Assembly (NCBI RefSeq): GCF_030063415.1
Contig: NZ_JASITA010000049.1
Span: 1 to 50,249 of the forward strand
Direction: 5' to 3'
Source: Streptomyces sp. H27-C3
Lineage (GTDB): Bacteria > Actinomycetota > Actinomycetes > Streptomycetales > Streptomycetaceae
DNA: 50,249 nt
Positions 42,226 through 50,249 of this stretch are shown piece after piece (positions within the stretch are counted from its first letter, which is position 1; every line of letters starts with the position of its first letter). The notes under the pieces are model-generated. The model saw only the letters and a program-made list of their open reading frames with translations. It ran no database searches and was not told the origin of the DNA. A program made the translations under genes and the position numbers.

Positions 42226-43010
42226 TTGACTCTGTCGGGGATCTTGGAGTTACCGAGGTCAGCTGCCCAGGGTTCGCCAGGATTTCGGCCGGGGGATCTG
42301 GTGCTGATCGAGGTAGTTCTGGAAGGCGGTCGGCTGACGGGGCGGGGGTGCTTCCGCGGTCGGTGGCAGTCTGCTGAGGCGCTCGATGTTGACGGCGATG
42401 GCGGTCAGGACGTGCTGGAGGTGGGCCTTGTCCTGTCCTCGGTAGCGGCAGCGGCGCATGCCGTGGCCGTGGACGAACTCATTGACCGTGCCCTCTACTC
42501 CGGAGCGGACCGCGTAGCGGGTCTTCCACTCGGGCGTCTGCTGCTCGGTGCGCACGCGGAGTTGCAGGTCACGCAGTTCTCGCGGTGGGAAGCCCACGTT
42601 ACGGGCGCTTTCGCGGGAGGTGGTGCACTGGGCGCGGGCCGGGCAGGGCTGGCACTGGCCCTTGGTGAACCGTGCCACGATCAGCGGGGCCGCGGTGGGT
42701 GAGGAGGTCGGGTAGGGGCCGTGCCAGCCCCGGCTGACCTGGCCCTGGGGGCAGGTGACCTGTCGTTGGTCGTAGTCGATGTGGAAGTCGTCCCGGCCGA
42801 AGCCTTCATTCTGGCGGTGCTGGCGGGTGGGGTTGCCCGGCAGCGGTCCGGTGACAGTGACCCGATGCTGTCAGGCGGCCTGGGCCACGAGGACCAGGGA
42901 GGTGTAGCCGCTGTCGACCAGGTGCTCGGCGGGCAGCAGGCCGCGGCGGTGCAGGCGGGTGTGGATGCCGGGCAGGACCTTGCTGTCGTGTGTGGTGGCC
43001 GCGGTGGTTC
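42226..43010 (-). mobile_element. IS1182-family transposase remnant inside dnaB
   Basis: The minus strand reads the C-terminal half of an IS1182-type transposase (DSKVLPGIHTRLHRRGLLP, VTVTGPLPGNPTRQHRQ, GWHGPYPTSSPTAAPLIVARF, AVRSGVEGTVNEFVHGHGMRRC, ending KSWRTLGS with a stop at 42259). An in-frame TGA at 42871-42873 interrupts it, and the N-terminal half is absent. It sits exactly between the two dnaB pieces, so it entered dnaB and a deletion removed the middle of both genes. Confidence 0.8.
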
Positions 43011-43014
43011 AGTT

Positions 43015-43297
43015 CGGCGGCCACCGTGATCGGGTCGGCGGGCTCCCCGCGCCCGTAGAGGTCCAGGATGGTGCTGAAGACGGTCTCGTGGGCGGGCCGG
43101 TAGAAGTTCGTTCCGGTGACGATGTCGATGACTTCGCCGATCGCATCCTTCGACAGCAGCATGGCGCCGATCACGGACTGTTCGGCGTCCAGGTCCTGAG
43201 GCGGTACCCGCTCGAATCCCTGGGCGCTACGGCGGGCATCACGGCTGTCGTCGTACGGCGCACCGGTGGTGACGTCGGGGGCCTCTACGGTGGTCAT
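43015..43297 (-). pseudogene. dnaB: DnaB-like helicase, N-terminal fragment
   Basis: ATG at 43297 follows AGGAG. The frame reads the DnaB N-terminal domain: RVPPQDLDAEQSVIGAMLLS, AIGEVIDIVTGTNFYRPAHE and IFxTILDLYxRGEPADPITVAAEL-like sequence. It loses similarity near 43015 at the junction with the IS1182 remnant. The matching C-terminal part lies at 41878-42222. Confidence 0.85.
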
Positions 43298-43379
43298 GTG
43301 CACTCCTGTTCGGTCTGAGAGCTGGCTGGGGTGCTGGCGGGCCGTCCGGGCAAACGGGCGGCCCGCACTGCGTACAGCG

Positions 43380-44060
43380 TCACTGCGGAACGGTGTGGTT
43401 CTGCGCCTGACCCGGAACCGTGGGCAGGCCCAGCGCGGCGACGGCTTCCTGCTGAAGCAGCGCCCCGGCCTTGCGCCGGTTCTCCTCGGCTTCGGCTTCG
43501 GCCTCAGCAGAGCGGGCACCGGCGGTCTGGCGCCGGGCCCGGGCATCACTGCGCGGGTTCTTCTCCCGGCGGCGCCCGGAACTCTTCCCAGCCTGGGCAA
43601 AGGCCTTGGCAGCGGCGATCACATCGGCGGGCACCGGATCCTCTGAACGAGCGGCCGGCTTCTGCTCCTGGGCCTCCGGGTCGATACGGCAGGGAACGCG
43701 GTCAGCGGCAGCACGATGCGGGTGATTCGGGCACGCGCCCTCCACCGGGCCCCGGTTCGCCGCCGTGCCGGTGGGCGCACCGGCACGGCGCCAGGCGCTG
43801 AAGCGGGGCAGGTTCTTCAACCGGGCCGGGATGACCCTGGGGTACGCACCACGGATCGAACGCTCATCAGCGGTCAGCCACCGCTCGAACTCCGCGTCCA
43901 GCGGCCAGCCCTGACGGCGGGCCGTTTCGGCAAGCAGCTTGGCGTACTTCTCAACGTCCTGGAGCCCGCAGGCCCAGCGGCCGGGCAGGTCCGCAAGGAA
44001 CTCGCCCGCCGCGTGCAGCTCGGCCTCGGCTCCGGCCAGGGCAGCCCCAGCACGAGCCAT
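43380..44060 (-). CDS. Hypothetical protein, plasmid-type
   Basis: About 226 residues. The N-terminal part looks globular (GRWACGLQDVEKYAKLLAETA, then DAEFERWLTADERSIRGAYP). The C-terminal 100 residues are rich in Ala, Arg and Glu and would form a charged coiled coil. No family recognised. The start is uncertain: the ATG at 44060 has no good ribosome site, and the same frame is open to 44360. It lies just upstream of the dnaB remnant on the same strand, so it may be an accessory replicon gene. The 316 bases from 44061 to 44376 hold nothing else I can assign. Confidence 0.5.
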   Translation of the reverse strand: MARAGAALAGAEAELHAAGEFLADLPGRWACGLQDVEKYAKLLAETARRQGWPLDAEFERWLTADERSIRGAYPRVIPARLKNLPRFSAWRRAGAPTGTAANRGPVEGACPNHPHRAAADRVPCRIDPEAQEQKPAARSEDPVPADVIAAAKAFAQAGKSSGRRREKNPRSDARARRQTAGARSAEAEAEAEENRRKAGALLQQEAVAALGLPTVPGQAQNHTVPQ

Positions 44061-44376
44061 CCGACCGGCGCCAGCAGCTTGTTGCTCACCGTGTATTTCC
44101 CCCTCGGTCGTGACGTCAGTGTCGTGTCGATCTTTTCGCCCGGCGGTGACGGTGGACAAGGCGCTCTCCTGCCGCCCCGGTCTGGAACATGGCCTCTTCC
44201 CTTCGGCTATCGCGTAGGAAAGAGGTGTCGTCGTCCGGAACGGGCTTGCCCACCAGGGGTGACCTGCGAGAACGGGCGGTGTCCGTTTGGGGGAGCCCAC
44301 ACCTGCGGTCCCCCGCTGGAAGCAACCGTCCAGCCAACGGTTCACCGCCGCTCGGTGCAACCCCGGCCCGGCGCCG

Positions 44377-45117
44377 TCAGGCCGGGACCGGCTGTGCGCT
44401 CCCCCAACGCAGCGCGTGCCGCACGGTCGCGGTCATCCACTCCATTGCCTGGGCCTCGGTGGGGTCGGTCATCCGGAAGGTGGCGCTGACCGAGCGCATG
44501 CCGCCGTTGTGGTGGGCGGTGCCGGTCAGGTATTCCCAGACGTGCACGCGCGGCTCTTCGCGTCGCTGCTGTCGGCGGTGGGTCGGCTCCGGTGGAATCT
44601 GCTGCCGAACCCAGGCGCGGTCCTGCTCACCCTGCCCATGGCAGGCGCGCAGCAGGACGTCGTTCCATTCACCCAGGCCGGGATGGGGCACGAACTCGAG
44701 GACCGCGTCGCGGAACCAGCCGCGGAGCTTCGGGTCGTCGTCCTCAATGCGGTCCTGGCCACCGCCGTCCACGAGCTGGCCGACAATGCGGCCGAGCTGC
44801 GCTACCGGCTCCAGGTCGCCGGTCCACGCGTAGTTGACGGCCTCGAACACCCTCCAGGTCTGCTCGGTCCACTCGCCTTCGTTCGGGCTGGTGTTGATGC
44901 CCCACCCCGCACCGAGCCGGACGGCCTGCATGAACTTCATGCCGATGTTGCTGACAAACTTCTTGCCCGTGGTTCCGGTCAGCCGGTGCCGGACGTGCGG
45001 GGTGCGGGAGCGATGGAACCCGAGTTCCGGTGACCAGCACCACGGGTCACGCTTGTAAACGGGCGCCGGTAAGAGCGGCAGCGGTGATCGCGTGCAGTCC
45101 TGGGTGCGCAGCCACAC
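44377..45117 (-). CDS. Hypothetical protein
   Basis: 246-residue frame with normal coding bias, starting with GTG next to GGGAGGAAT. Visible stretches include GFHRSRTPHVRHRLTGTTGK, NIGMKFMQAVRLGAGWG and EGEWTEQTWRVFEAVNYAW. The protein is Trp-rich and seems soluble. No domain recognised. Confidence 0.6.
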   Translation of the reverse strand: MWLRTQDCTRSPLPLLPAPVYKRDPWCWSPELGFHRSRTPHVRHRLTGTTGKKFVSNIGMKFMQAVRLGAGWGINTSPNEGEWTEQTWRVFEAVNYAWTGDLEPVAQLGRIVGQLVDGGGQDRIEDDDPKLRGWFRDAVLEFVPHPGLGEWNDVLLRACHGQGEQDRAWVRQQIPPEPTHRRQQRREEPRVHVWEYLTGTAHHNGGMRSVSATFRMTDPTEAQAMEWMTATVRHALRWGSAQPVPA

Positions 45118-45169
45118 ATTCCTCCCGACTCTCGGGCTACAGGGACGGCCGACGCCGTTCTCGGCCAGG

Positions 45170-45442
45170 TCAGCCGGGCCAGGTACCCGTCACATGTCTG
45201 ACAGTGGTGGCGCCGGCCCGGTCGACGGTGGCCTTGACGATGGCGAAGATCGCGCCCTGGAGGGCCGCGGCGAGGAGGATCTCCTGCCACGTACGGTCTT
45301 CGTCGGTGGCGTCGGGGGCGTCGTCGTCGTGTCCGATCATCTTCCACGCCTGCTTGAAGGCCGCGCCGGCGAGCATTCCGCTGACGGCGCCCAGGGCCAG
45401 ACCGACCGGCTTGTAGGCGATCTTCGATGCCTTCACCGGCAC
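45170..45442 (-). CDS. DUF4235 membrane protein
   Basis: 90-residue protein with two hydrophobic segments (KPVGLALGAVSGMLAGAAF at about 11-29 and ILLAAALQGAIFAIVKATV at about 55-73) and the DUF4235 layout including AFKQAWKMI. It starts with GTG and overlaps the end of the DUF3618 gene by 10 bases. It is usually found with DUF3618 and holin-like genes, as here. Function unknown; a membrane-stress role is assumed. Confidence 0.85.
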   Translation of the reverse strand: MPVKASKIAYKPVGLALGAVSGMLAGAAFKQAWKMIGHDDDAPDATDEDRTWQEILLAAALQGAIFAIVKATVDRAGATTVRHVTGTWPG

Positions 45443-45897
45443 CGCCTGCTGCGCCGAATGAACAGGAAGACAACGAGCGCGGCCGCCGCAGCGAGCAGGG
45501 GGGTGCGCTTCGCCCGCGCCATGCTCGCGGCCTGTGCGGCCTTCTCCCCTACGGGGTCGGGTGTCTTGTCCGCCGCGAGCTGTCTGGCGCGGGACGCCAC
45601 GCCGCGGACCTGCGCTGCGGCTGCGGCTGCCTTGTCGAGGACCGGATCGGGGGTCTTGTCCTTCACCAGCTGTTTGGCCTGTTCCGCCTTGCCGCGCGCC
45701 TGGCCGGTCAGATGTGCGGCCTTCTGTGTGGCTTGCTCCTTGACGGCGGCGGCCTGCTCCTGCGCCCGGGCCTTCACGTCGGCTTTGGCCGCCAGCGCCT
45801 CGACGGTCTCGCCCAGCTCCTCGCGGGTGTGCTCGACCTGCTGCCGCAGCTCCTCAGGAGTGGGGGCGGACTCGCTGCCATAGGGCTTGTCGCTCAT
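45433..45897 (-). CDS. DUF3618 protein
   Basis: 154 residues. The N-terminal motif TPEELRQQVEHTREELGETVEAL (split about 11-33) defines DUF3618, followed by an Ala/Lys-rich helical middle with the repeat KDKTPDPV (twice) and a C-terminal membrane anchor (LLAAAAALVVFLFI). The frame is open to 46059, but the ATG at 45897 overlaps the upstream stop (ATGA). It forms an operon with its two neighbours. Confidence 0.88.
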   Translation of the reverse strand: MSDKPYGSESAPTPEELRQQVEHTREELGETVEALAAKADVKARAQEQAAAVKEQATQKAAHLTGQARGKAEQAKQLVKDKTPDPVLDKAAAAAAQVRGVASRARQLAADKTPDPVGEKAAQAASMARAKRTPLLAAAAALVVFLFIRRSRRCR

Positions 45898-46307
45898 CGC
45901 TGGGTCTTCTCCTTGATCTCGGCCACGTCGGCCTTGACGCTGTCGACGGTCTGCCCAGGCACGGGCGGCCCGGCGTTGGCGATCTGCTTCTTGCCGACCA
46001 TCGCCATGACGGCGGCGGCCGCTGCCAGCACGGCGGCGACGATCAGCGCCGAAGCCCACAGGGGAAGCAGCAGTGCCACGGCGGCGATCCCGGCGCCCGT
46101 CAGGGCCTGTGCGGCCAGGAAACCGGTCAGGCCGGCCCCGCCGAACAGGCCGCCGCCCACCCCGAACCGCTTGCCCTTCGCGGTCATTTCAGCCCGGGCC
46201 AGCTGCATCTCTTCGCGTACCAGTTCAGAGAGCTGCTGCGACGCGCGGGTCACCAGCGCACCCACCGAGTCATCGGAGTCGTGGGCGTGGCGCTCAGCGC
46301 TACTCAC
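45894..46307 (-). CDS. Phage-holin-family (superfamily III-like) membrane protein
   Basis: 137 residues with an amphipathic start (LVTRASQQLSELVREEMQLARAEM) and two hydrophobic spans (about 50-75 and 80-105), the arrangement of the actinobacterial holin-like family found on chromosomes. It is not linked to a phage here. It is first in the operon with DUF3618 and DUF4235. Confidence 0.88.
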   Translation of the reverse strand: MSSAERHAHDSDDSVGALVTRASQQLSELVREEMQLARAEMTAKGKRFGVGGGLFGGAGLTGFLAAQALTGAGIAAVALLLPLWASALIVAAVLAAAAAVMAMVGKKQIANAGPPVPGQTVDSVKADVAEIKEKTQR

Positions 46308-46405
46308 GAGTCTTCACCTTGCCTTCCTCGTGCTGCTCGCAACGGATAACCATCGTTGGCTGCACGATGGCGGCCATCCGCATTGCGGGGGCGGCGCCGC
46401 GCCGC

Positions 46406-46600
46406 TCAGTTGTCGCTCTTGGTCCCGGTGGTGTCCTGGATGGGGGCGTCGGCGTTGCGTTTGACCGAGTCGATGCCGTTCAGGCAGGAACGATGCGTCT
46501 CGTAGTGCTCGCTGGTCGCGATGACCTGCCCGTTGGTCGCGATCAGAACGAAGTGATAGCCCTTGCCCGGCTGGTGCCGGACCTCGAAGCGAGCCGCCAT
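46406..46600 (-). CDS. YegP/DUF1508-family small protein
   Basis: 64-residue protein with the DUF1508 core (FEVRHQPGKGYHFVLIATNG, then IATSEHYETHRSCLNGIDSVKRNA). The ATG at 46600 follows GAGGAGGAT. Members are small proteins of unknown function, often induced by stress. Confidence 0.9.
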   Translation of the reverse strand: MAARFEVRHQPGKGYHFVLIATNGQVIATSEHYETHRSCLNGIDSVKRNADAPIQDTTGTKSDN

Positions 46601-46688
46601 GACAGATCCTCCTCTTTGGATGTATACGCTGCTGTCCGTAGTGCGGTTACCCCGCAAGGGGCCGAACACCCGCCCCGCGCCGCCGCTT

Positions 46689-47237
46689 TTACCCCAGGCG
46701 GCGTACAAGCAGGCGAGGTGTGGCCCGCGCCAGTGCGGCTGCGGCCAGCCCGATGGCGGCTCCCGCCGCGACATCGGAGGGGTAGTGGGCGCCGTCGTGG
46801 ACGCGCTCGATCGCCACCAGAACCGTCGGTACGGCGCAGGCGGCGCCCGCCCACGGCCAGCTCGGGGTAACGGCGGCGGTGAAGGCGACGGCCGCGGCGG
46901 TGTGCCCGGAGGGGAAGGAGGAGCTGTCGGGCCGCTCCTCCACCTCCTCGTGCGGGAACCACTCCTTCGGGGGCCGGCGGCGCTCGACGAGCTGCTTGGC
47001 GACCCCGTTGGCAAGCACCTGCGCGACCGCCATGCCCGCGATACCCGCCGCCGCGGCCCTGCGGCCCCTCCAGCCGCCCCCGGCCGCCATGAGGGCGGCC
47101 GCCGCCCACCACAGCTTCGTGTTCTCGGCGGCGTCCTCCACCTGCGGCAGCAGGCCACGCGCCCAGACCGAGTCCCAGGACGCCATGCGTTTGGTCAGCC
47201 GGTTCTCGCCCGTGCGCAGGGCCTCCAGAATCCTCAT
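46689..47237 (-). CDS. PAP2-family phosphatase
   Basis: 182-residue membrane protein with the three phosphatase motifs: KQLVERRRPP, SFPSGHTAAAVAF and ERVHDGAHYPSD (catalytic histidines in the last two). It probably dephosphorylates a lipid or undecaprenyl pyrophosphate at the membrane. It lies upstream of the YegP gene on the same strand. Confidence 0.9.
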   Translation of the reverse strand: MRILEALRTGENRLTKRMASWDSVWARGLLPQVEDAAENTKLWWAAAALMAAGGGWRGRRAAAAGIAGMAVAQVLANGVAKQLVERRRPPKEWFPHEEVEERPDSSSFPSGHTAAAVAFTAAVTPSWPWAGAACAVPTVLVAIERVHDGAHYPSDVAAGAAIGLAAAALARATPRLLVRRLG

Positions 47238-47276
47238 GGTGAGCAGCTTCCCCGGCAGAGGCGGTTCAGACGATGG

Positions 47277-48323
47277 TCACTCCATGCGGCGGCGGTCCTC
47301 ATCACTCCATTTGCGGGTGTCGCGCGGCGGGACGTAGGGCTCCTCACCTTGGGGGTGGCCTCCGGCGATTGCGCGCTGGCGGGCCATCTCGGCGTCGAAC
47401 TCCAGCCCGAGGAGGACGGCGAGGTTGGTGATCCACAGCCACACCAGGAAGATGATCACGCCGGCGAGGGTGCCGTAGGTCTTGTTGTAGGAGGCGAAGT
47501 TCGCGACGTAGAACGCGAAGCCGGCCGAGGCGATCATCCAGATCAGCAGTGCCAGGAAACTGCCAGGGGTCACCCACTTGAACCCGCGGCCCTTCGCGTT
47601 CGGAGCAGCCCAGTAGAGCAGCGCGATCATGATCGTGACCAGGAGGAGCAGAACCGGCCACTTGGCGATCGACCACACTGTCAGCGCACTGTCACCAATC
47701 CCCAGAGCAGTACCCACCTGCCGTGCCAGGCCCCCCGTGAACACCACGATCAACGCGCTGACGACGGCGAGGATCATCAGCACGACGGTAAGAGCCAGGC
47801 GCAGCGGCAGGACCTTCCATACCGGGCGGCCCTCGGGCATGTCGTAGACGGCGTTGGAGGCGCGGATGAACGCGGCGACATATCCGGAGGCGGACCAGAT
47901 CGCAACGGCGAGGCCCACGATCGCCAGGAGCGAGCCGACACCGGCGTTGCCCTGCAACTGCTGGACCGCGCTGCTGATCACATCACGCGCCGAGCCGGGG
48001 GCGAGCTTTTGCAGGTTGTCCAGGACCTGCTTGGTCACCGAGTCGCCGACGATGCCCAGCAGGGACACCAGCACCAGCAAGGCCGGGAAGAGAGCCAGCA
48101 CCCCGTAGTAGGTCAGCGCCGCCGCCCGGTCGGCGAGCTCGTCGTCCTTGAACTCCTTGAGCGTGCCCCGCAACACCCCCATCCAGGACCGTTTGGGCAG
48201 CTCGGTGAGCTGGTCAGGGGCCCGCTCCTCCACCCGCTCATCCGGCCCCACACTGTTGTCCCGGTCCGCGTCGAAGCGGTCGTGGTCGTCTCCGCGTCCT
48301 GATTTCGGTGTGATAGGTGCCAT
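47277..48323 (-). CDS. YihY/RNase BN-family membrane protein
   Basis: 348 residues with about six membrane segments and the family start FKDDELADRAAALTYYGVLALFPALL (split about 52-77), plus YKTYGTLAG and a WITNLAVLLGLEFDAEM end. The N- and C-terminal tails are charged. The ATG at 48323 is preferred over the frame opening at 48350. Function is unproven; the old RNase BN label is not a good guide. Confidence 0.9.
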   Translation of the reverse strand: MAPITPKSGRGDDHDRFDADRDNSVGPDERVEERAPDQLTELPKRSWMGVLRGTLKEFKDDELADRAAALTYYGVLALFPALLVLVSLLGIVGDSVTKQVLDNLQKLAPGSARDVISSAVQQLQGNAGVGSLLAIVGLAVAIWSASGYVAAFIRASNAVYDMPEGRPVWKVLPLRLALTVVLMILAVVSALIVVFTGGLARQVGTALGIGDSALTVWSIAKWPVLLLLVTIMIALLYWAAPNAKGRGFKWVTPGSFLALLIWMIASAGFAFYVANFASYNKTYGTLAGVIIFLVWLWITNLAVLLGLEFDAEMARQRAIAGGHPQGEEPYVPPRDTRKWSDEDRRRME

Positions 48324-48467
48324 ACCTGGCAGCTTGCCACCACAACGCAACCCATGCCTCCCAGTCCCGGCTCAATGCCGAGAACACGTTGGCACTGGGC
48401 CGCGCGGGCAGGCGCCACAAGAAGGTGCAAAAGGTACCGCTCCTGTGAACGTGAAAGGAGAGTGCAC

Positions 48468-49094
48468 ATGATCCCCCGAGAGCAGATCCCGACCGTGCTG
48501 GACCACCCGGTCCACGACAGTGACGGGAACAAGATCGGCGAAGCCAAGCACGTCTTCCTCGACGACGCCACCGGCCGGCCCGAGTGGGTCAGCGTCAAGA
48601 CCGGCCTGTTCGGCACCAGCGAGTCCTTCGTCCCGATCCAGGACGCCACCCTGGTCGAAGACCACCTGGAGGTCCCCTTCGCCAAGGACAAGATCAAGGA
48701 CGCACCCCACGTCGACGTCGACTCCGGCGGCCACCTCTCCGAAGACGAAGAACACCGCCTGTACGAGCACTACGGCATCGACTGGGACGCCGCCTGGACC
48801 CAGGCAAATCAGCCCGGCACCAGCGGCTGGGCCCGCATCGGCGACACCAGGCAGAGCGCGGCGGACATGGACGCCTCCGGCGACGCGATGACCCGCCGGA
48901 GCTCACCGTCGTCCAGGCCGGGCAGCTCCCGGTCGATGTCCGTGGCGATCCGGGCGCGGCGGGGGTGGATGACGTTGCCGCAGTTCTCGCAGTCCTCCCC
49001 GGTGTCCAGCCGGATCCCGTCGTCGCACTTGCGGTGCGAGCAGGCGCGCCGCTGGGGCGGCCCCGTCGGATCAGCCGCCCGTACGGGCCGGTGA
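48468..49094 (+). CDS. PRC-barrel protein with foreign C-terminus
   Basis: The frame starts at an ATG after AAAGGAGAG. Residues 1-140 are a clear PRC-barrel protein (IPTVLDHPVHDSDGNKIGEA, then LYEHYGIDWDAAW). From about residue 143 (48897) the translation turns into Ser/Arg-rich shadow sequence, because the DNA there is a gene fragment in the opposite orientation. The usual DUF2382-type tail is missing. So the gene is a truncated PRC-barrel protein with about 65 random residues added. It may still fold. Confidence 0.7.
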   Translation: MIPREQIPTVLDHPVHDSDGNKIGEAKHVFLDDATGRPEWVSVKTGLFGTSESFVPIQDATLVEDHLEVPFAKDKIKDAPHVDVDSGGHLSEDEEHRLYEHYGIDWDAAWTQANQPGTSGWARIGDTRQSAADMDASGDAMTRRSSPSSRPGSSRSMSVAIRARRGWMTLPQFSQSSPVSSRIPSSHLRCEQARRWGGPVGSAARTGR

Positions 49095-49160
49095 CCAGGA
49101 CCTCGCCACCGGCCTCCCTCCAGGCGGTCGGTGAGCCGGTCGGCCAGCAGCCGCGGCGCA
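48885..49160 (-). pseudogene. Fragment with CxxxxC...CxxC motif, mobile-element type
   Basis: Minus-strand translation gives LLADRLTDRLEGGRWRGPG, then CSHRKCDDGIRLDTGEDCENC, then RARIATDIDRELPGLD. The cysteine pattern suggests a small zinc-binding module seen in proteins of actinobacterial plasmids and integrative elements. Both ends are lost: it meets the PRC-barrel sequence near 48897 and a Pro-rich stretch near 49160. The rest of 49161-49441 shows nothing I can assign. Confidence 0.5.
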
Positions 49161-49441
49161 CCCTCCGGCGCCACTCCCAGGCCCGCCAGGTGTGCCAGCA
49201 ACGGCGGCCTTGGCGGTGGCGCCACTCTCGGCGGCAAGGGCGGCGCCGGCGGCGCGGCCAGTCCGGTGTGCCCGGGCAAGCCCGGCGGCAACGGCACCAC
49301 CGGCGCTGCCGGCAAGACCACACTCCCCTGTTGACCACCTCCGATGAGCGGGTCGCCGCGGCAGGACAGGAAGCACCGGTCCGGGACATCGCACCCCGTG
49401 ACTACTGATCGCTGATGGGAAGTCAGTGAAGTGCGGGACCC

Positions 49442-49482
49442 GGACAAGCGCCCGGCTGAGATTCCTCAGCCGGGCGCTGTCC
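49442..49482. terminator. Strong hairpin terminator
   Basis: GCGCCCGGCTGAG and CTCAGCCGGGCGC pair around an ATTC loop (arms to 49448 and 49477). The stem extends by five further pairs (GGACA with TGTCC) past one bulged base. Confidence 0.8.
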
Positions 49483-49483
49483 G

Positions 49484-49640
49484 TCGTGCTTGCCGAAGAT
49501 CCATGGACCGGTGTCGACGACGATGTGGGAGGAGCCGATGCCCTCGGTGGCCTCATCGGCTTGGCCGATGTGCCCGTCGGTGGCTTCGGCTTTGAAGCCG
49601 ACCAGGCTGCTACCGGGCGAGTACTGGGACGCGGCCGTGA
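49484..49640 (-). pseudogene. Second PRC-barrel gene fragment
   Basis: The minus strand reads SLVGFKAEATDGHIGQADEA, then HIVVDTGPWIFGK, the first 45 residues of a PRC-barrel domain. It has no start codon in frame, and its continuation after the GK is replaced by the hairpin region. It is a different PRC-barrel type from the one at 48468 and in the opposite orientation. Confidence 0.7.
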
Positions 49641-49691
49641 GCCCGGCACGAATCTCAGGGCAGCAGGAAGGAGCGCCGCGGGCCGCTGTGT

Positions 49692-49835
49692 TCACCGGCG
49701 GGCGCGGCGGCGGTGTGTGGGCGAGCGGCGGTGCTGCGCGGCGGGCCGTGGGGTGAAGAGGCGTTCTTCGTAACGGCCCAGGGCGAGAATGAGGCCGAGG
49801 AAAACAGCGGGAAGCAGGACTGCGAGCGCGGCCAC
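49692..49835 (-). CDS. Small single-pass membrane protein
   Basis: 47 residues starting with GTG after GGAAAGG. One hydrophobic segment (LAVLLPAVFLGLILALG) is followed by RYEERLF and a basic tail. Small proteins with an LGRYEE-type motif after one membrane span are common in Streptomyces; their role is unknown. Confidence 0.6.
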   Translation of the reverse strand: MAALAVLLPAVFLGLILALGRYEERLFTPRPAAQHRRSPTHRRRARR

Positions 49836-49858
49836 GGCGGGGCCTTTCCAAACGGACG

Positions 49859-50095
49859 TCAGGACGGTGCGCCGGCAGGAGTACCGGCGGCGTCGAGGAC
49901 ATCAGGCAGAGGCAGTGCCAGGGCCAGAGCCAGTTCGGCCAGCTCTGCTTCCGTGGGATGGACGGGGCCGTGTGCCCCATCCTGGGCGAGAACCCGGATG
50001 CGTGGAGTACGGATACCAGTGTGCTCAGCGAGTGCCTGAGCGGTCAGATGACGGCGGCGCATGGTCTGCTGCAGCAACTGCGAAAGGTCAGCCAT
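49859..50095 (-). CDS. Small XRE-type HTH protein
   Basis: 78 residues with a helix-turn-helix core (LLQQTMRRRHLTAQALAEHTGI, then ELAELALALALPLPDVLDAAG), typical of small XRE-like regulators that occur in pairs with secreted or toxin-like partners. The ATG at 50095 is chosen; the frame is open to 50119. Its 3' end lies 23 bases upstream of the small membrane protein gene, on the same strand. Confidence 0.65.
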   Translation of the reverse strand: MADLSQLLQQTMRRRHLTAQALAEHTGIRTPRIRVLAQDGAHGPVHPTEAELAELALALALPLPDVLDAAGTPAGAPS

Positions 50096-50142
50096 CTCGT
50101 TCACCTGCCCAGCCCACACACACTTAGGGCTCGCAGAGATTC

Positions 50143-50249
50143 AACATGCGTGTTTGATGTTGTCCGGGGGTTCGGTGCCGTAGGCATCGAGGTAGGCGGC
50201 CACGTCTGCGGGGGTGGTGAATCGTGCTGTGGAGCGAGGGACGGTGCAT
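50143..50249 (-). CDS. C-terminal end of a gene leaving the window
   Basis: The minus strand reads about 35 residues (TVPRSTARFTTPADVAAYLD, then AYGTEPPDNIKHAC) to a TGA at 50143. Codon use is good. The gene continues beyond the window. It lies just upstream of the HTH gene. Family unknown. Confidence 0.5.

Noticed and set aside
45894..46307. Prophage, because of the holin-like protein
   Set aside because: No other phage gene is nearby; the holin-like family is common next to DUF3618 on actinobacterial chromosomes.

Overview
The window is high-GC actinobacterial DNA, most likely from Streptomyces. The coding bias is strongly GC3, genes start with GTG, TTG or ATG and often overlap as ATGA or GTGA, and TTA codons are rare. 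Positions ~495-39880 hold a type II polyketide gene cluster of the angucycline kind. Positions ~40000-50249 are a mosaic of broken replicon genes and stress or membrane genes. All functions are inferred from reading the sequence; no database search was run.

Layout. (1) 495-4263, minus strand: a glycosyltransferase, a C-4 sugar aminotransferase and a C-3 dehydratase. (2) 4660-5165: a decayed IS4-type transposase. (3) 5297-7119: a two-component pair. (4) 7120-9015: mostly non-coding. (5) 9016-9720: an atypical OmpR-type regulator resembling JadR1. (6) 10728-16612, plus strand: leader ORF, TcmI-like cyclase, KS-alpha, CLF, ACP, ketoreductase, didomain aromatase/cyclase and phosphopantetheinyl transferase, ending at a 21-bp perfect hairpin. 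(7) 16679-24621, minus strand: antibiotic monooxygenase (JadG/GilOII type), a second didomain cyclase, two FAD hydroxylases, an alpha/beta hydrolase and acyl-CoA carboxylase beta and epsilon subunits. (8) 24819-27141, plus: SnoaL-like protein, Na+/H+ antiporter and flavin reductase. (9) 27266-29908: a MITE-like element, an HxlR regulator, an MFS exporter and a PPOX-family protein. (10) 30094-33330: a third FAD hydroxylase and a flavin-dependent halogenase-like enzyme. (11) 33650-35300: a TIGR03086 protein and a WYL regulator. (12) 35521-39879: NDP-hexose 2,3-dehydratase, 3-ketoreductase, glucose-1-phosphate thymidylyltransferase and 4,6-dehydratase.

How it fits together. The minimal PKS, ketoreductase and cyclases should build a benz[a]anthracene-type core. 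The FAD hydroxylases and the antibiotic-monooxygenase/flavin-reductase pair should oxidise it, possibly opening ring B. The sugar genes at the two ends together give the full forosamine-type route except N-methylation, so the predicted donor is TDP-4-amino-2,3,4,6-tetradeoxy-D-hexose, attached by the single glycosyltransferase. A halogenase-family flavoenzyme hints at a chlorinated product.

The most striking structural feature is a perfect 542-bp inverted repeat (15271-15812 and 22807-23348). It encodes the identical C-terminal domain of both didomain cyclases and carries the start codon of each downstream gene, so it brackets a potentially invertible 7-kb segment.

Right of the cluster lie a truncated telomere-associated protein gene (tap), a dnaB-like gene split by an IS1182-type remnant, and scrambled PRC-barrel pieces. 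This suggests that the cluster sits near the end of a linear replicon.
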